Positions 44,515 to 54,284 are shown, numbered from the stretch's first letter. The stretch: DNA of 64,000 bases from Fischerella sp. PCC 9605 (GCF_000517105.1 NZ_ALVT01000034.1:187101-251100), one strand, 5' to 3'. The notes: generated by a model from the letters alone, not told the origin. A program made the numbers and translations.

Positions 44515-45054
44515 ATGACCGCAGATGCGCTAGGTCAATTTGTTGCATACTGCAAAAAAATTCAACCCCAAACTCAAGAAGAAATAAAAAGATTTTTTGA
44601 GGGGGTTGTTGGGTTTCCTTACGACAAGGAACTCTTATTGCAAGCGTACTTATTTTTGAATAACAAAAATTTATTTCCGACCTGCGCTGAATTGCTGTTA
44701 TTTGAAAAGTCTCCTATTGCCGACTATACAGATTTAGGTAAGTGTGATTTTGTCTACCTTACATCTCAAAACAAATTGTTTTTAATTGAAACTAAATTTA
44801 TTGATACGGAGGCAACAGGGGCAACAGAAAGAAAAAGAAGAAACAAGCACAGAAATAAAGTATTTGAACAGGCGATCACTTTAAAGCACCGATTTAGTGA
44901 ATATTGGAATATCAAATTAGAGGAGTTAGAATGCGGTGTTTTTACAACAGATCCAGAGGTTGATTGGCGGGGAAATGACGTGAATGTCATTACCAAGTCA
45001 ATATCTATTGATAAACTCGAATATTGGCGGAAAAATTATCCAATCATAATATAG
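44515..45054 (+). CDS. PD-(D/E)XK-like nuclease-fold hypothetical protein
   Basis: A 179-residue protein from ATG 44515, preceded by AAGGAG at 10 bases. A longer frame starts at 44455 but without a better site. CDFVYLTSQNKLFLIETKFI carries D78 and E92-x-K94, the D-(x13)-E-x-K spacing of the PD-(D/E)XK superfamily; Q119 in the following helix (KVFEQAITL) fits its helix glutamine. Earlier helices resemble no known family. Such solitary nucleases are often defence-associated, but no partner gene is seen. It is co-directional with dnaE 247 bases upstream. Confidence 0.6.
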   Translation: MTADALGQFVAYCKKIQPQTQEEIKRFFEGVVGFPYDKELLLQAYLFLNNKNLFPTCAELLLFEKSPIADYTDLGKCDFVYLTSQNKLFLIETKFIDTEATGATERKRRNKHRNKVFEQAITLKHRFSEYWNIKLEELECGVFTTDPEVDWRGNDVNVITKSISIDKLEYWRKNYPIII

Positions 45055-45259
45055 TCGCGTCACTGCAACCACAACTCATGGGATAGGTGCAAATACAAGG
45101 CGCTTCTCAGTAATACTATTGGTAAACAAATCTTAAGTTACCAATATTCATACAAAACTCACAGTTTGAACTGTAAAAGTTATGCTGATCTAAGTGGTAG
45201 CAGGAATATTTTTCTAGGTTGCCACTCTTGTACACCACCATAACTAAACTGCCCCAAGG

Positions 45260-45288
45260 GTTGCACTCTCAGACAACGAGAATGCAAC
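45260..45288 (+). promoter_or_regulatory. Short hairpin upstream of the DUF6464 gene
   Basis: GTTGCA (45260-45265) pairs with TGCAAC (45283-45288), with CTC/GAG extending the stem inward. It ends 38 bases before the coding start and lies in the presumed leader. Confidence 0.4.
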
Positions 45289-45326
45289 ACTAGGGACGAG
45301 AAGCGCACACAAGAGGTAAAAAGAAG

Positions 45327-45641
45327 GTGTTAAGGACACTTTTGGTCATTGCCATTGGTTTCTTGCCGTCCCTATTCTCCCTGTGGTTGATGCGTAAAAC
45401 CCAGGCAAGAATGCGATCGCACCTCAGACGTGTTGCTATGAATTTTCCTCGGGAGCAGATTCAGGTAAACACTAGACCTCCGGAACCCAGCGATCGTTAT
45501 TACTTAGAAGGAGTAGGTTATCTCATTGGTGATATCAGCTGTCGATATAATGCTCGTTCTGGCTATCTGCGTTGTGCTGTTAATCCCAGTGGGCCGTGTG
45601 AGGGTTGCCGTTACTATGAACCTAAGGAACCCACCAAATGA
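45327..45641 (+). CDS. DUF6464 family small membrane-associated protein
   Basis: A 104-residue protein. An N-terminal hydrophobic helix (TLLVIAIGFLPSLFSLWLMR) is followed by a basic stretch and a conserved C-terminal domain with YYLEGVGYLIGDISCRYNAR. The Cys-rich end LRCAVNPSGPCEGCRYYEP has four cysteines that could bind metal. I recognise this as the cyanobacterial DUF6464 family; its function is unknown. Start choice is uncertain: GTG 45327 lies directly on AGAAGG, and a TTG 15 bases later is possible. It converges on ftsW. Confidence 0.75.
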   Translation: MLRTLLVIAIGFLPSLFSLWLMRKTQARMRSHLRRVAMNFPREQIQVNTRPPEPSDRYYLEGVGYLIGDISCRYNARSGYLRCAVNPSGPCEGCRYYEPKEPTK

Positions 45642-45720
45642 GGTCTTACTTCTTCCGCTCTTTTTCTAATTCATGGACTTTTTAAGGATAAAGTTAAATT
45701 TTTTCTTTGGTAAATCAGCG

Positions 45721-46887
45721 TTATAGCCTATTTCCACGTCTTCTTTGCAAAGGTATTACCTCTGCTTCGCTACTCTCCCTTGCTACTCGAATCAACAATC
45801 CTGCTGCTATTAAACTAGCAATCATGGAATTACCACCATAACTAAACATAGGTAATGGCAAACCAGTAGTTGGCAAGGCACCTGTAGCAACACCTATATG
45901 GAGTAATGATTGTCCTACCATCAAAATTGTCACACCGATCGCCACCAGTCGATGTATGGGATGGGTTGTCTTGAGGGCAACAATTAATCCCAAAGTGGCA
46001 AATATAGCTAACATCAGTAACAGCACCATACTGCCAACAAAGCCAAATTCTTCAGCAAATACCGCAAAAATAAAATCGGTATCCTGAATTGGTAAATAAA
46101 ATTGTTTTTGTTGAGAAAGTCCAAAACCAGCACCCCAAGTACGGCCGGAACCTATTGCCAGTAAACTTTGTACTAGCTGATAACCATCTCCAGTAGGATC
46201 GGCCCAAGGATTGAGGAAAGACATCACACGTTTGCGCTGATACTCCTTGATACTAATACTGAGTAACGCTAACAGCACTCCTCCAACTGCTGTTCCTCCC
46301 AAGTATTTGTAAGGCAAGCCAGCAGCTAAAGCAATTAACCAAATAGTCATACCGCAGAGTGCAGTTGTACTCAAGTTAGGCTGTGCCAAAATCCCCAAAA
46401 TCACAAGACCAAAAACACCTAACCAAGCAAAGCGAATAGACCAACTCAGTTTATCCCACTGACCAAAAAGTCGCGCACTTTGTAGCACCAGAAAGGGCTT
46501 AATTAATTCAGAAGGTTGTAGCGGAATCGGCCCTACTAGCCTACGGGCTGCACCAAGCTCATTCTTTCCCACTCCTGGAATCATAGTGACGAAAATCAGC
46601 ACCAATAGCAGGAATACAAACCAATGGGATACTCCCAAAATCCTATGCAGGGGTAAATTAACAATGATGTTGAACAATATTAAGGCTACTAACACCCACA
46701 GGAGTTGGCGCTTAAAGTAATACAGTCCATCATCATGATTGACATCAGCAACGGGATAGGAGGCTGAAAACAGCATTATTAAGCCTATAAACAGCCAAAC
46801 TAATGTTAACCAGCGCAACAAGCGCGCCTCTAATGCCCACTCGGACACAGAGTTATCAAATAATGGAATTAGGCGGCGTAAATTCAC
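45721..46887 (-). CDS. ftsW: Cell-division SEDS glycosyltransferase FtsW
   Basis: A 388-residue polytopic membrane peptidoglycan polymerase that works with FtsI at the septum. SEDS landmarks are GAARRLVGPIPLQPSELIKP, LAQPNLSTTALCG, the LLAIGSGRTWGAGFGLSQQ loop, PIQDTDFIFAVFAEEFGFVG and the C-terminal LPTTGLPLPMFSYGGNSM. It is shorter than rodA of this window. The start is GTG 46887, preceded closely by a pseudogene remnant that ends 4 bases upstream on the same strand. The remnant suggests gene loss beside ftsW. Confidence 0.93.
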   Translation of the reverse strand: MNLRRLIPLFDNSVSEWALEARLLRWLTLVWLFIGLIMLFSASYPVADVNHDDGLYYFKRQLLWVLVALILFNIIVNLPLHRILGVSHWFVFLLLVLIFVTMIPGVGKNELGAARRLVGPIPLQPSELIKPFLVLQSARLFGQWDKLSWSIRFAWLGVFGLVILGILAQPNLSTTALCGMTIWLIALAAGLPYKYLGGTAVGGVLLALLSISIKEYQRKRVMSFLNPWADPTGDGYQLVQSLLAIGSGRTWGAGFGLSQQKQFYLPIQDTDFIFAVFAEEFGFVGSMVLLLMLAIFATLGLIVALKTTHPIHRLVAIGVTILMVGQSLLHIGVATGALPTTGLPLPMFSYGGNSMIASLIAAGLLIRVARESSEAEVIPLQRRRGNRL

Positions 46888-46890
46888 GAG

Positions 46891-47100
46891 TTATACCGAA
46901 TCAATAGCATCCGCAATATTTTGTACGTGGTAGATTTTAGCAGCCCTTTTATTTTGGCGATCGCACAGTCGTGTGAAAGCGATCGCTACCAAGGGTACAC
47001 CCACAGCCCCACATTCGTAAACGGTGTTGTAATCGGCACTTTCCACTACGTGATGAAAAGAAGGGTAAGTGACTTCTTTGATGCAGATACTAAATAAAAT
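46891..47100 (-). pseudogene. 5'-truncated glycosyltransferase-like remnant
   Basis: Minus-strand frame from a stop at 47103-47101 to the TAA at 46893-46891, 69 codons without a usable start codon. It reads CIKEVTYPSFHHVVESADYN, then TVYECGAVGVPLVAIAFTRL and CDRQNKRAAKIYHVQNIADA. The pattern N-T-V-Y-E-C-G-x-x-G-V-P-L-V-A resembles the nucleotide-sugar-binding C-terminus of MurG-like (GT28-type) glycosyltransferases. Only the last domain part remains; the front is absent, and the histidine kinase stop lies 35 bases away. It looks like the fossil of a gene once upstream of ftsW. Confidence 0.7.
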
Positions 47101-47135
47101 TTAAGTATACAGAATGATACAACTTTGAAGGATAT

Positions 47136-48602
47136 TTAGATAACACAACTCAGCGATCTAATATCATTCACTGTTTGTCTGTCCACCGATATAGGAATTT
47201 CAATGCAGAACTCGCTTCCCTGACCCGGTTCTGATACGCATGTCAGTTTTCCTCCGTGTTTTTCAACAACAATTTGATAGCTAATCGATAAGCCTAGCCC
47301 TGTCCCCTTACCTACTGGCTTAGTTGTAAAAAATGGATCAAACAGTTTTGCCTTAACTGCTTCAGTCATCCCTGGGCCATTGTCAGCAATTCGGATTGCA
47401 ATATAGCTTGTTTCTAAAACTTCTGTAGTAATTGTAATGGTATTAAAATTATCTTGAATTCCTATACTATAATCTTTTATGTTATTGCTCTCAATAGCAT
47501 CAATAGCATTACTAATAATATTCATGAAGACTTGGTTTATTTGTCCAGGATAACACTCTATTAAAGGTAAATTACCGTAGTTTTTTACTATTTCTATACC
47601 TGGTTTATCACCTTTGGCTTTGAAGCGGTTTTGTAAAATCAGCAGAGTACTCTCAATACCTTCGTGAAGATTAACCCTTTTCACCTCTGCTTCATCAAGA
47701 CGAGAGAAGTTGCGAAGAGACAACACAATGTCCCTGATGCGTTCTGCACCTATTTTCATAGAATTTATAGTTTTGGGTAAATCTTCAAGTATGTAATCTA
47801 ATTCATTTTTACGAATATACTCTTGTATTTTTGGTACAATATGGCAATTAAAAGTTTTATATAAATTTAATAACTTAAATAGGTCTTGAGTATATTGTTC
47901 AACATAATCTAAATTGGCGTAAATAAAATTTACAGGATTGTTAATTTCGTGTGCAATTCCTGCTACCAACTGACCTAGACTGGACATTTTCTCAGCTTGT
48001 ATTAATTGGGCTTGAGTATGCCGTAATTCTCTGAGAGATTGTTCTAGTTTTTGGGCTTGTTCTTCAGCAACTTTAGCCAAATTTTCTTGTATTGCCAGAG
48101 CACGCTGTAATTCTGCCCGCTGCTTAGTTAGTTCTGTTGTTAACTTTTCAGCATCAGCCAGAGCAGAATTCTTTGCTTGTAGTAGGAATAAAAAATCAAC
48201 AATTGGATCGTGAATGGCAAAGTCTTTTAATTTGATATTTAGAGGAATGAGATTAGCAGCATCAGTAATCCAGGGAGAACAAAGAAAAAATATCAATTCC
48301 TCTTCTGGTTGATATACCATTTGACCTTTGAGTTGCATTCCATTGCGGAGAAACTCCAATATGAAAAGAGCGTGAGTTTGTTTTTTAATAGCATCAAATT
48401 CAACTGTGACCTTAGGGCGATTGATTTGAAAATACTGCTCAATTTTGCTTCCTATTATTTGTTCACAACTAATGCGCTCTAGAACAGCACCAGCTTGTAA
48501 AATTTCTCGTTGGCGGTTAAATACAAAGTGGAATGGAAAAGCCTTTGTAAATAATTCTGGCGAAAGACTCAGATGAGGAGAAACCATACATACTGACCTC
48601 AC
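47136..48602 (-). CDS. Sensor histidine kinase with HNOBA domain, partner of H-NOX
   Basis: A 488-residue protein. Residues about 10-150 form an HNOBA (heme NO binding-associated) domain ([20 protein letters not shown]), followed by a coiled coil at 145-205. The kinase core has H-box [13 protein letters not shown]-box [14 protein letters not shown], and G boxes DNGPGM and [11 protein letters not shown]. It receives signal from the H-NOX protein, whose stop overlaps its GTG start in GTGA (48602-48599), giving translational coupling. The first ATG of the family-like sequence is at 48587. The response regulator is not in the window. Confidence 0.9.
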   Translation of the reverse strand: MRSVCMVSPHLSLSPELFTKAFPFHFVFNRQREILQAGAVLERISCEQIIGSKIEQYFQINRPKVTVEFDAIKKQTHALFILEFLRNGMQLKGQMVYQPEEELIFFLCSPWITDAANLIPLNIKLKDFAIHDPIVDFLFLLQAKNSALADAEKLTTELTKQRAELQRALAIQENLAKVAEEQAQKLEQSLRELRHTQAQLIQAEKMSSLGQLVAGIAHEINNPVNFIYANLDYVEQYTQDLFKLLNLYKTFNCHIVPKIQEYIRKNELDYILEDLPKTINSMKIGAERIRDIVLSLRNFSRLDEAEVKRVNLHEGIESTLLILQNRFKAKGDKPGIEIVKNYGNLPLIECYPGQINQVFMNIISNAIDAIESNNIKDYSIGIQDNFNTITITTEVLETSYIAIRIADNGPGMTEAVKAKLFDPFFTTKPVGKGTGLGLSISYQIVVEKHGGKLTCVSEPGQGSEFCIEIPISVDRQTVNDIRSLSCVI

Positions 48603-49150
48603 TGTGGTTTATATTTCACTAAAAATTCATCATGATCGGCACCTTCATCCCTACTTTGGGTTTGGGAAATATCCACTTCTGTATCAAACCTTTTTCCTAA
48701 TCCCTTGACTAGACCCATTACCATTGGAGTCAGTCCTTCTCGGGTTGAGCGATAATGTAAGTTTAGAGACTCTTCTTCTGTATCAGTACACTCAAAAGAT
48801 GGGGGCATTAGCTTAGGAAAACTAATTCCTACACGAGCGTGAAGATTGTCAAGGTTTTCCAGAAATTCAGGTAGGTTATCCCCGCTCATATCCATCAGTT
48901 CGCCGTAGCCTTCCTCTGCTGTGTACTGTACCCAATATTCTCCAAAAGCTTGCATAATTTCTGCGGCTGATAAACCTAAGACAACACTTGCAGCTTTTAC
49001 AAGCCTATGAGTCATATCATCGGGATAGGCTTCCATACTGATAAAAACATCTACTTCTAGTTCAGCTTTCTGCTTAATTTCTTGCCAGGTATTTTTGCCA
49101 AAGCGACCGCATACCATCTCTTCAATCGCCTTGTTGACTAATCCATACAT
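48599..49150 (-). CDS. H-NOX heme nitric oxide sensor
   Basis: A 183-residue soluble haem protein that binds NO (and CO). From ATG 49150, with AGGAGG upstream, the proximal haem ligand is H104 (DNLHARV) and the porphyrin-binding Y-x-S-x-R motif is YRSTR at 133-137. W74 lies in the distal region. A distal-pocket tyrosine as in O2-binding H-NOX proteins is not seen at the equivalent site (140 is L), which argues for NO selectivity. It is operonic with the HNOBA histidine kinase, the classic bacterial NO-signalling pair. A longer frame to 49171 is less likely. Confidence 0.93.
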   Translation of the reverse strand: MYGLVNKAIEEMVCGRFGKNTWQEIKQKAELEVDVFISMEAYPDDMTHRLVKAASVVLGLSAAEIMQAFGEYWVQYTAEEGYGELMDMSGDNLPEFLENLDNLHARVGISFPKLMPPSFECTDTEEESLNLHYRSTREGLTPMVMGLVKGLGKRFDTEVDISQTQSRDEGADHDEFLVKYKPQ

Positions 49151-49359
49151 AAAGCCTCCTGATTGATGCACCCATTAGAGTTTGTGAATTAGACTCAATA
49201 ATCTTATGCTCTACAGCAGTTTTAAAAATTTTTATATCTGCTGTATAAATATATTATTTTGCGTTTGCTTAATTGCCTGAAAAAAGAGAAAAAATGCAAT
49301 AAACTTCCTGCTATTTTAAGCAATTTATCCAGAAAAATAGCATCCGTAATTTCACTCTT

Positions 49360-50106
49360 TTAGCTTACCGATTGCCATGCATTCAAAAGCAAAAATGGAT
49401 TAGCATTCAAGTCAGGTTCGTGAATTTGACGCTGAATCCCATTAAAGAATTGCACACGGGCATCCATTGCCTCGACAATAGCAAGCTTTAGCTTGACCTC
49501 TTCTTCTTCTGTAGTTAACCGAGGTTCAATCAGTGCTGCGAGTTTTGCCGCATGGCTATCATCCACATCAATATGGACTTCAAAAAATATCAAAGATTCC
49601 TTGGATAAAGGTGCAGCGCCAATAATGCCTTGATAAAGTTGAGTGTATAGCGTACTCACAATTCCTTCAGATGCGTAACACACTGCCCCAAGTGCAGCTA
49701 AAAAACCATACTGATGCGGTATCCGTAGGTACGTATCAACTAAAGCTCTAGTTTCAGGTATTGTGGGCAGCATTGCTAAAATATCGTCATCGATACCAAT
49801 AGCACGGGTAAAACGACGAAATAACTCGGGATGGGATTGATTTAAATCCCCCTGTCCCATTTCGTCAAACAAGTTCTCTAAGAGGACTAACTGAGCGCTT
49901 TCATCTTGGCAGCAAGATAAAATACTAGCCAAAATTCGATTAAATTCTTTGGAGAATTTGTACATTTGAACGGCTAGTAAGCGTACCTCTTGTAAAGACA
50001 ACTGTCTAGTACTACAGCGACTGAGGAAATCATGCTTCCACAGTGGATGATGAGCCGTAATTTCCCGTAAGGATTCGTGAATAGAACAAGATAGCTGTGT
50101 CATCAT
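49360..50106 (-). CDS. Heme-oxygenase-fold (TenA/CADD/HDO-like) iron-containing enzyme
   Basis: A 248-residue all-helical protein of the TenA-like/heme-oxygenase-like diiron superfamily. Candidate metal ligands follow the HDO pattern: E77 or E82, H92, E147, H178, D182 and H185, in LLENLFDEMG, SHPELF, YASEGIVS and FEVHIDVDDSHA. Such enzymes oxidise amino-acid or natural-product substrates. ATG 50106 overlaps the stop of the methyltransferase by four bases (ATGA), so the two are translated together. The substrate is not predictable here. A thiaminase TenA is the alternative but its active-site pattern is not clear. Confidence 0.78.
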   Translation of the reverse strand: MMTQLSCSIHESLREITAHHPLWKHDFLSRCSTRQLSLQEVRLLAVQMYKFSKEFNRILASILSCCQDESAQLVLLENLFDEMGQGDLNQSHPELFRRFTRAIGIDDDILAMLPTIPETRALVDTYLRIPHQYGFLAALGAVCYASEGIVSTLYTQLYQGIIGAAPLSKESLIFFEVHIDVDDSHAAKLAALIEPRLTTEEEEVKLKLAIVEAMDARVQFFNGIQRQIHEPDLNANPFLLLNAWQSVS

Positions 50107-50873
50107 CGTAATACTTGTATGGCTAGATGGAGTGGTAAATCAATCAAAGAACCGAAAAAAGATTCATCTAGTGCTATGTGTTCTGGAGTAACCCGTAATT
50201 CCCGCAAAGTTGGCATCGTATTGAAGCCAGCGTTTTTGAGGGCATCAAAGTAGTCTTCTAAGGTTTTGTGAACCAATTGCACATTTAGCCAAGACCCATC
50301 TCTTTTCCAAATACGACCCGGAAATTGCCAATCTCGCTTGCTGAAATAGCCTTTACCCTCAACCTCAAAATAGAAGGGATAGGCAGCTTCCCGCATGTAT
50401 GGAAAAGATGGATGTGGAACACTGAAAACAAATCGACCCCCTGGACGAAGTACACGTGCAACTTCGGTCATGCATTGTTGAGTTTGAACAGTTGTCAAAT
50501 AGTTAAATAGAAACACTGCTATGACTAAGTCAAATTCGCGATCGCCAAATTGTTTGAGGTCAGTAGCACACCCTAATTCATACTGAATACCCAAGGGATC
50601 TTTTAATTCCTGCAATTTTGCTCCTGCAATCATCGCTTCAGAGAGATCTACACCATATATTTGGGCAGCACCTCTTTGGCGTAATTCCCGAGAGCAATAA
50701 CCTTCACCACAACCCAAGTCAAGCACTCGCAACCCAGCAACAGGCTCACAAAGCTTTAGTACGAAAGGGCGTGCCGTAAAATCAGAAAGTGAAGTCGGTT
50801 CTCCTCGAATCCACTGTGATGCTGTGCCGTTATAAAGGTTTTTAGTGGAATTTTTGTTATCTGAGTTTGGCAT
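50103..50873 (-). CDS. SAM-dependent methyltransferase
   Basis: A 256-residue class I methyltransferase. SAM motif I is RVLDLGCGEGYCSREL at about 49-64, with an acidic loop (GVDLSEAM), motif post-I, and the later FDLVIAVFLFNYL and RPGGRFVFSVPHPSF blocks. The acceptor substrate is unknown. It is upstream of, and translationally coupled with, the heme-oxygenase-fold enzyme, and divergent from the 2-oxoglutarate oxygenase-like gene. Together these look like a tailoring set. Confidence 0.88.
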   Translation of the reverse strand: MPNSDNKNSTKNLYNGTASQWIRGEPTSLSDFTARPFVLKLCEPVAGLRVLDLGCGEGYCSRELRQRGAAQIYGVDLSEAMIAGAKLQELKDPLGIQYELGCATDLKQFGDREFDLVIAVFLFNYLTTVQTQQCMTEVARVLRPGGRFVFSVPHPSFPYMREAAYPFYFEVEGKGYFSKRDWQFPGRIWKRDGSWLNVQLVHKTLEDYFDALKNAGFNTMPTLRELRVTPEHIALDESFFGSLIDLPLHLAIQVLR

Positions 50874-51627
50874 GTTGACAGATTTATCTAGTAATCAGGT
50901 TTAAATAAATACAAGTATGAGGATTGTTGGTAGTTGATGATAATAGTTACTGCTTTCTCAAAAGCATAAGCAAAGTAAGTGCGCTTTTTTCGCCGATTGT
51001 AGGAACAACAAACGACAAAAATAAGTTGCAGTAAATACGTGTGTTAATACCTATCTATTTAGTTTTTAGAAAAGTTACATTTGATGAGATATTTCTTTTG
51101 TATCATTTGTATATTTTGTTGATAATGTTGATTGTACGGATTTTTGTCTTATTGATTTTAATCTTATTTTTTCAGGTAGCTAGCTGTTTGTATCTACCAA
51201 TCTTTATAAAAGTTTGTTAATGTTGCTGATGAGCAAAATATTTATTTAACAAATTTATTGCTCAAAAATTATTTTTAGCTTTAACTTTATATTGGATTTA
51301 TAAAAAAATTCAGAGTAAATACCCTACTAAAACAATTTTATTTGGAGAATATTAGTAGCAAAGTGTAAATAAACATGACTATCAAGTGTGTTTAGTGTGA
51401 TTGATAAGTTGTTAGTTTTACCAAATAACAAACAATCAACAACTAGTAATTATCAGTAAAAATCAACCACCGAGCGCAAAGAGGTCGAAAGTCAATAATT
51501 AAAATTTGTTGACTCTACCTTACCCTACGGCATGCTTTTGACTACTGCGTGAATACAACAGCAGCTTGCCCTAGGAAATGGTATTAGCCACTACACTAAC
51601 TTCTAGTAAATGATAGAAAGGATAATA
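50874..51627. other. Long divergent promoter region
   Basis: About 750 bases of AT-rich DNA between two divergent enzyme genes. GTTGATAATGTTGAT repeats and poly-T/A tracts occur near 51090-51330. A GCAGCTTGCC-type palindrome and a CTACGGCATGC site lie near 51525-51575. No frame or RNA is supported. Its length suggests complex regulation. Confidence 0.4.
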
Positions 51628-52623
51628 ATGGCAAAATTATTAGCAAAGCCAAAATTAGATAAACAATTAGAACTAGAGCAAGCGATCGCATTCTCTGAGT
51701 TAGGCGATCGCCTGTTTGATGAACTTAGCGATCGTATTTCTACTAAACGGCAGTATCGGCTGCTGTTTGAACACAAGTTAAAGCCTGAATTATTTCAGCA
51801 GATCCAAATTGCTGCTGCTGGTTACATTTCAGCCTGCCTAAACAGTCCTATCATTCTCTCGGAAGAGGAAATGCTCCAGAGATTACTCGAACAGAGAAAT
51901 ACTCTGTCGAACTACACTGGCACCGGACTTTTAATGCCAAAGCGAGAACATACTTTGGCTTTTAACCTCTTTCAAAGAAGTGTAGCTGAAGCTTTTTACC
52001 AATTAGGAGCTAACGATCTGATCGATGCAGTAGATTTACCAGTAAATCTCCGTATGGTTTATGGTAAAACCGATCCAGAAAAAACTCGTTTGCCTTTCGC
52101 AAGCTCAAAGCTACATAGCGATGTCTGGGCAGGTGTTCCTGCTGATGCAACAGTTGTAATTTTGCCCCTCTTTGGTGATATTGAAAACATCACTATCGAA
52201 GCTGGTGAAATGCCCCGCGAAATGGAACTCAAAGCAATGCGGATCATGTCCGACTTCGATGAAGGTAGGGATATTCCAATGGTTGTCTCCTACACAGAAG
52301 CACAATTACAGCACGGTACGATGTATTTTAATGATGCTCGTGGATTGCACCAAACAGTCAGACGTCAAACAGATGGTGTGAGAATTTCAGTAGATTTTAG
52401 GTTCCGCAGAAAATTCAATAAAGTATATCGGGCAATGTTGTCACCAAGTCTTGGTGGTGTAGAGCAAGATATGAGTGTACCTTACGAAGAATGGCTAAAG
52501 GTTGGTAAAGAAACACTTATTATATTTGATGAAACTATCGAGGAGGCAAAGTTCAAACGCAATAGCAGCAGTTCTGTTCCGCTATATATGCGTGGATATC
52601 GTCTCCTGAAAATGTTTGACTAA
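51628..52623 (+). CDS. 2-oxoglutarate/Fe(II) oxygenase-like protein (StrG-like)
   Basis: A 331-residue protein whose C-terminal half has the jelly-roll iron pattern H163-x-D165 (SKLHSDVWAGVP), H241 (GLHQTVRR) and R252 (GVRISVDFRF). The order H-x-D then H then R matches 2-oxoglutarate-dependent oxygenases, and the HSDVWAG context resembles StrG-type proteins of aminoglycoside pathways. The N-terminal 130 residues are helical and unfamiliar. I chose ATG 51628 because GAAAGGA lies 6 bases upstream; an in-frame ATG at 51610 is possible. It is divergent from the methyltransferase/oxidase pair. Confidence 0.7.
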   Translation: MAKLLAKPKLDKQLELEQAIAFSELGDRLFDELSDRISTKRQYRLLFEHKLKPELFQQIQIAAAGYISACLNSPIILSEEEMLQRLLEQRNTLSNYTGTGLLMPKREHTLAFNLFQRSVAEAFYQLGANDLIDAVDLPVNLRMVYGKTDPEKTRLPFASSKLHSDVWAGVPADATVVILPLFGDIENITIEAGEMPREMELKAMRIMSDFDEGRDIPMVVSYTEAQLQHGTMYFNDARGLHQTVRRQTDGVRISVDFRFRRKFNKVYRAMLSPSLGGVEQDMSVPYEEWLKVGKETLIIFDETIEEAKFKRNSSSSVPLYMRGYRLLKMFD

Positions 52624-52747
52624 ATCATATTTGGTCATCGATCGCATAGTTTGATAGTGCAGGCATTTCACCTGAGTAGGCAAGATGCTTGCACTATTTT
52701 TGTATTAAGCCAGATATATTCACCTCTTCTGGCAACTGACAAATAAC

Positions 52748-52774
52748 ACAAAAAAGAGGTCTGATTGACCTCTT
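52748..52774 (-). terminator. Intrinsic terminator of the apc operon
   Basis: On the minus strand AAGAGGTC, a 5-base loop and GACCTCTT run into TTTT. It lies 44 bases beyond the apcC stop. Confidence 0.88.
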
Positions 52775-52817
52775 AGCAACTCCCTACAATCAATAATTTG
52801 GTCTATTAGGAATTAAA

Positions 52818-53021
52818 TTAAGCTAAACCAGCATTTGTTCCTTGCTTACCAGTAGCCAATTCTACCTTAACAATTTTACCGCCCATTTTTTGAATACGTT
52901 GCTGTTCGCGGAACCAGTTCTCATAGGGAACTAACTTAGTGAAGTAAGTATTTTGCAATTCCCGCTGGGTACGAATTCTAGTTTGGCTAGGAACGCAAGC
53001 AGTAATTTTAAACATCCGCAT
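52818..53021 (-). CDS. apcC: Phycobilisome small core linker (allophycocyanin-associated, Lc7.8)
   Basis: A 67-residue linker that caps the ends of allophycocyanin core cylinders. The sequence MRMFKITACVPSQTRIRTQR, the basic TQRELQNTYFTKLVPYENWF and REQQRIQKMGGKIVKVELAT show the CpcD-like fold of this linker. It is the third gene after apcA and apcB on the minus strand. A strong terminator follows. The 226-base gap from apcB holds a possible leader or processing site. Confidence 0.96.
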   Translation of the reverse strand: MRMFKITACVPSQTRIRTQRELQNTYFTKLVPYENWFREQQRIQKMGGKIVKVELATGKQGTNAGLA

Positions 53022-53247
53022 GGTCTTAAATCTCCTGTAGCTGGGGTGAAAACTTTTTTATCTCAAAATCTTGAGTGCAAATCTGTCTTTATTTACTGCA
53101 AGGCTGGAAATCAGGCGTCAATACCAGACCGTTAACACTCATCATTCATAAATTTAGCTTGATAAGCGATATAACGTCCTAGCACTCACGATTGATTTCC
53201 AGTCCTTAATTAAAGTCGCACCTAAATTATTAAGCGCAAACTAGTTC

Positions 53248-53733
53248 CTAGCTCAAGCCAGAGCTAATATAGTCGAAGTAAACGCCCATTTCCTTTCCAG
53301 CGTCTGGACCAACCAAGCTAGCGGTTACTTCCTTCATAGCTTGGATAGCTTGTACGGTAGCTCCTACGGGTACACCCAAGGAGTTGTAGGTTTCCTTCAA
53401 ACCATTCAGTACGCGCTCATCCAAAATGGAGGGGTCGCCAGCCAGCATAGCATAGGTTGCATAGCGCAGGTAGTAATCCAAATCGCGGATACAAGCTGCA
53501 TAGCGGCGAGTGGTGTACATGTTACCACCGGGACGGGTGATGTCAGAGTACAGCAGAGACTTAGCAACAGCTTCCTTCACAATCGCAGCAGCATTAGCAG
53601 CGATGGTGGTAGCAGCACGTACGCGCAGTTCACCAGTATTGAAGTAGCTCTTGAGTTTCTCTAGAGCTGCGGTGTCGAGGTACTTACCTTGAACGTCCGA
53701 AGAATTAATAACAGCGGTAATTGCGTCTTGCAT
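53248..53733 (-). CDS. apcB: Allophycocyanin beta subunit
   Basis: A 161-residue phycobiliprotein of the phycobilisome core. The PCB attachment cysteine is C81 in [15 protein letters not shown], and the asparagine normally methylated is N71 in GGNMYTTR. The globin-like helices are complete. It pairs with ApcA to form (alpha-beta)3 discs. It is 65 bases downstream of apcA. Confidence 0.97.
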   Translation of the reverse strand: MQDAITAVINSSDVQGKYLDTAALEKLKSYFNTGELRVRAATTIAANAAAIVKEAVAKSLLYSDITRPGGNMYTTRRYAACIRDLDYYLRYATYAMLAGDPSILDERVLNGLKETYNSLGVPVGATVQAIQAMKEVTASLVGPDAGKEMGVYFDYISSGLS

Positions 53734-53798
53734 GTTGTTATTTCCTTATTTCCAACCGTATTGCAATACTTCTGTTTCAATAGGAGAAACAGCTTCAC

Positions 53799-54284
53799 CT
53801 ACGACATCGCGCCAACGAGGTAGTCGAAGTAAGCGCCAGCTTCAGCAGCGTCTTCACCAGACAACAGGGAAGCAGCAACATTCTTCATTGCGTTGACACC
53901 GCCAGCAACGGCATCGATAGGAGTTCCGAGAGACTTGTACATTTCACGGACGCCTACAACACCGATTTCTTCGATGGGGGTGACATCACCAGCTACGATA
54001 CCGTAGGTGATGAGGCGGAGGTAATAATCCAAGTCACGCAGACAGGTAGCGGTCATTTCTTGACCGTAAGCGTTGCCACCAGGAGATACAACATCAGGGC
54101 GCTTTTGGAACAGCTGGTCACCAGCTTGCTTAACAATCCGCTCGCGGTTGTCTGTCAAAACTTGAGCAATCCGCAGACGGCGCTCACCGCTGGTAACAAA
54201 GCTCTTGATCCGATCCAGTTCGCCAGGGCTGAGATAGCGGGCTTCTGCATCTGCATTCACGATGGACTTCGTGACGATACTCAT
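53799..54284 (-). CDS. apcA: Allophycocyanin alpha subunit
   Basis: A 161-residue phycobiliprotein. The chromophore cysteine is C81 in [13 protein letters not shown], with the family-typical [18 protein letters not shown]. It heads the apcABC unit; a long leader of about 200 bases contains a candidate RpaB (HLR1-like) site. apcE is upstream on the same strand at 494 bases distance. Confidence 0.97.
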   Translation of the reverse strand: MSIVTKSIVNADAEARYLSPGELDRIKSFVTSGERRLRIAQVLTDNRERIVKQAGDQLFQKRPDVVSPGGNAYGQEMTATCLRDLDYYLRLITYGIVAGDVTPIEEIGVVGVREMYKSLGTPIDAVAGGVNAMKNVAASLLSGEDAAEAGAYFDYLVGAMS

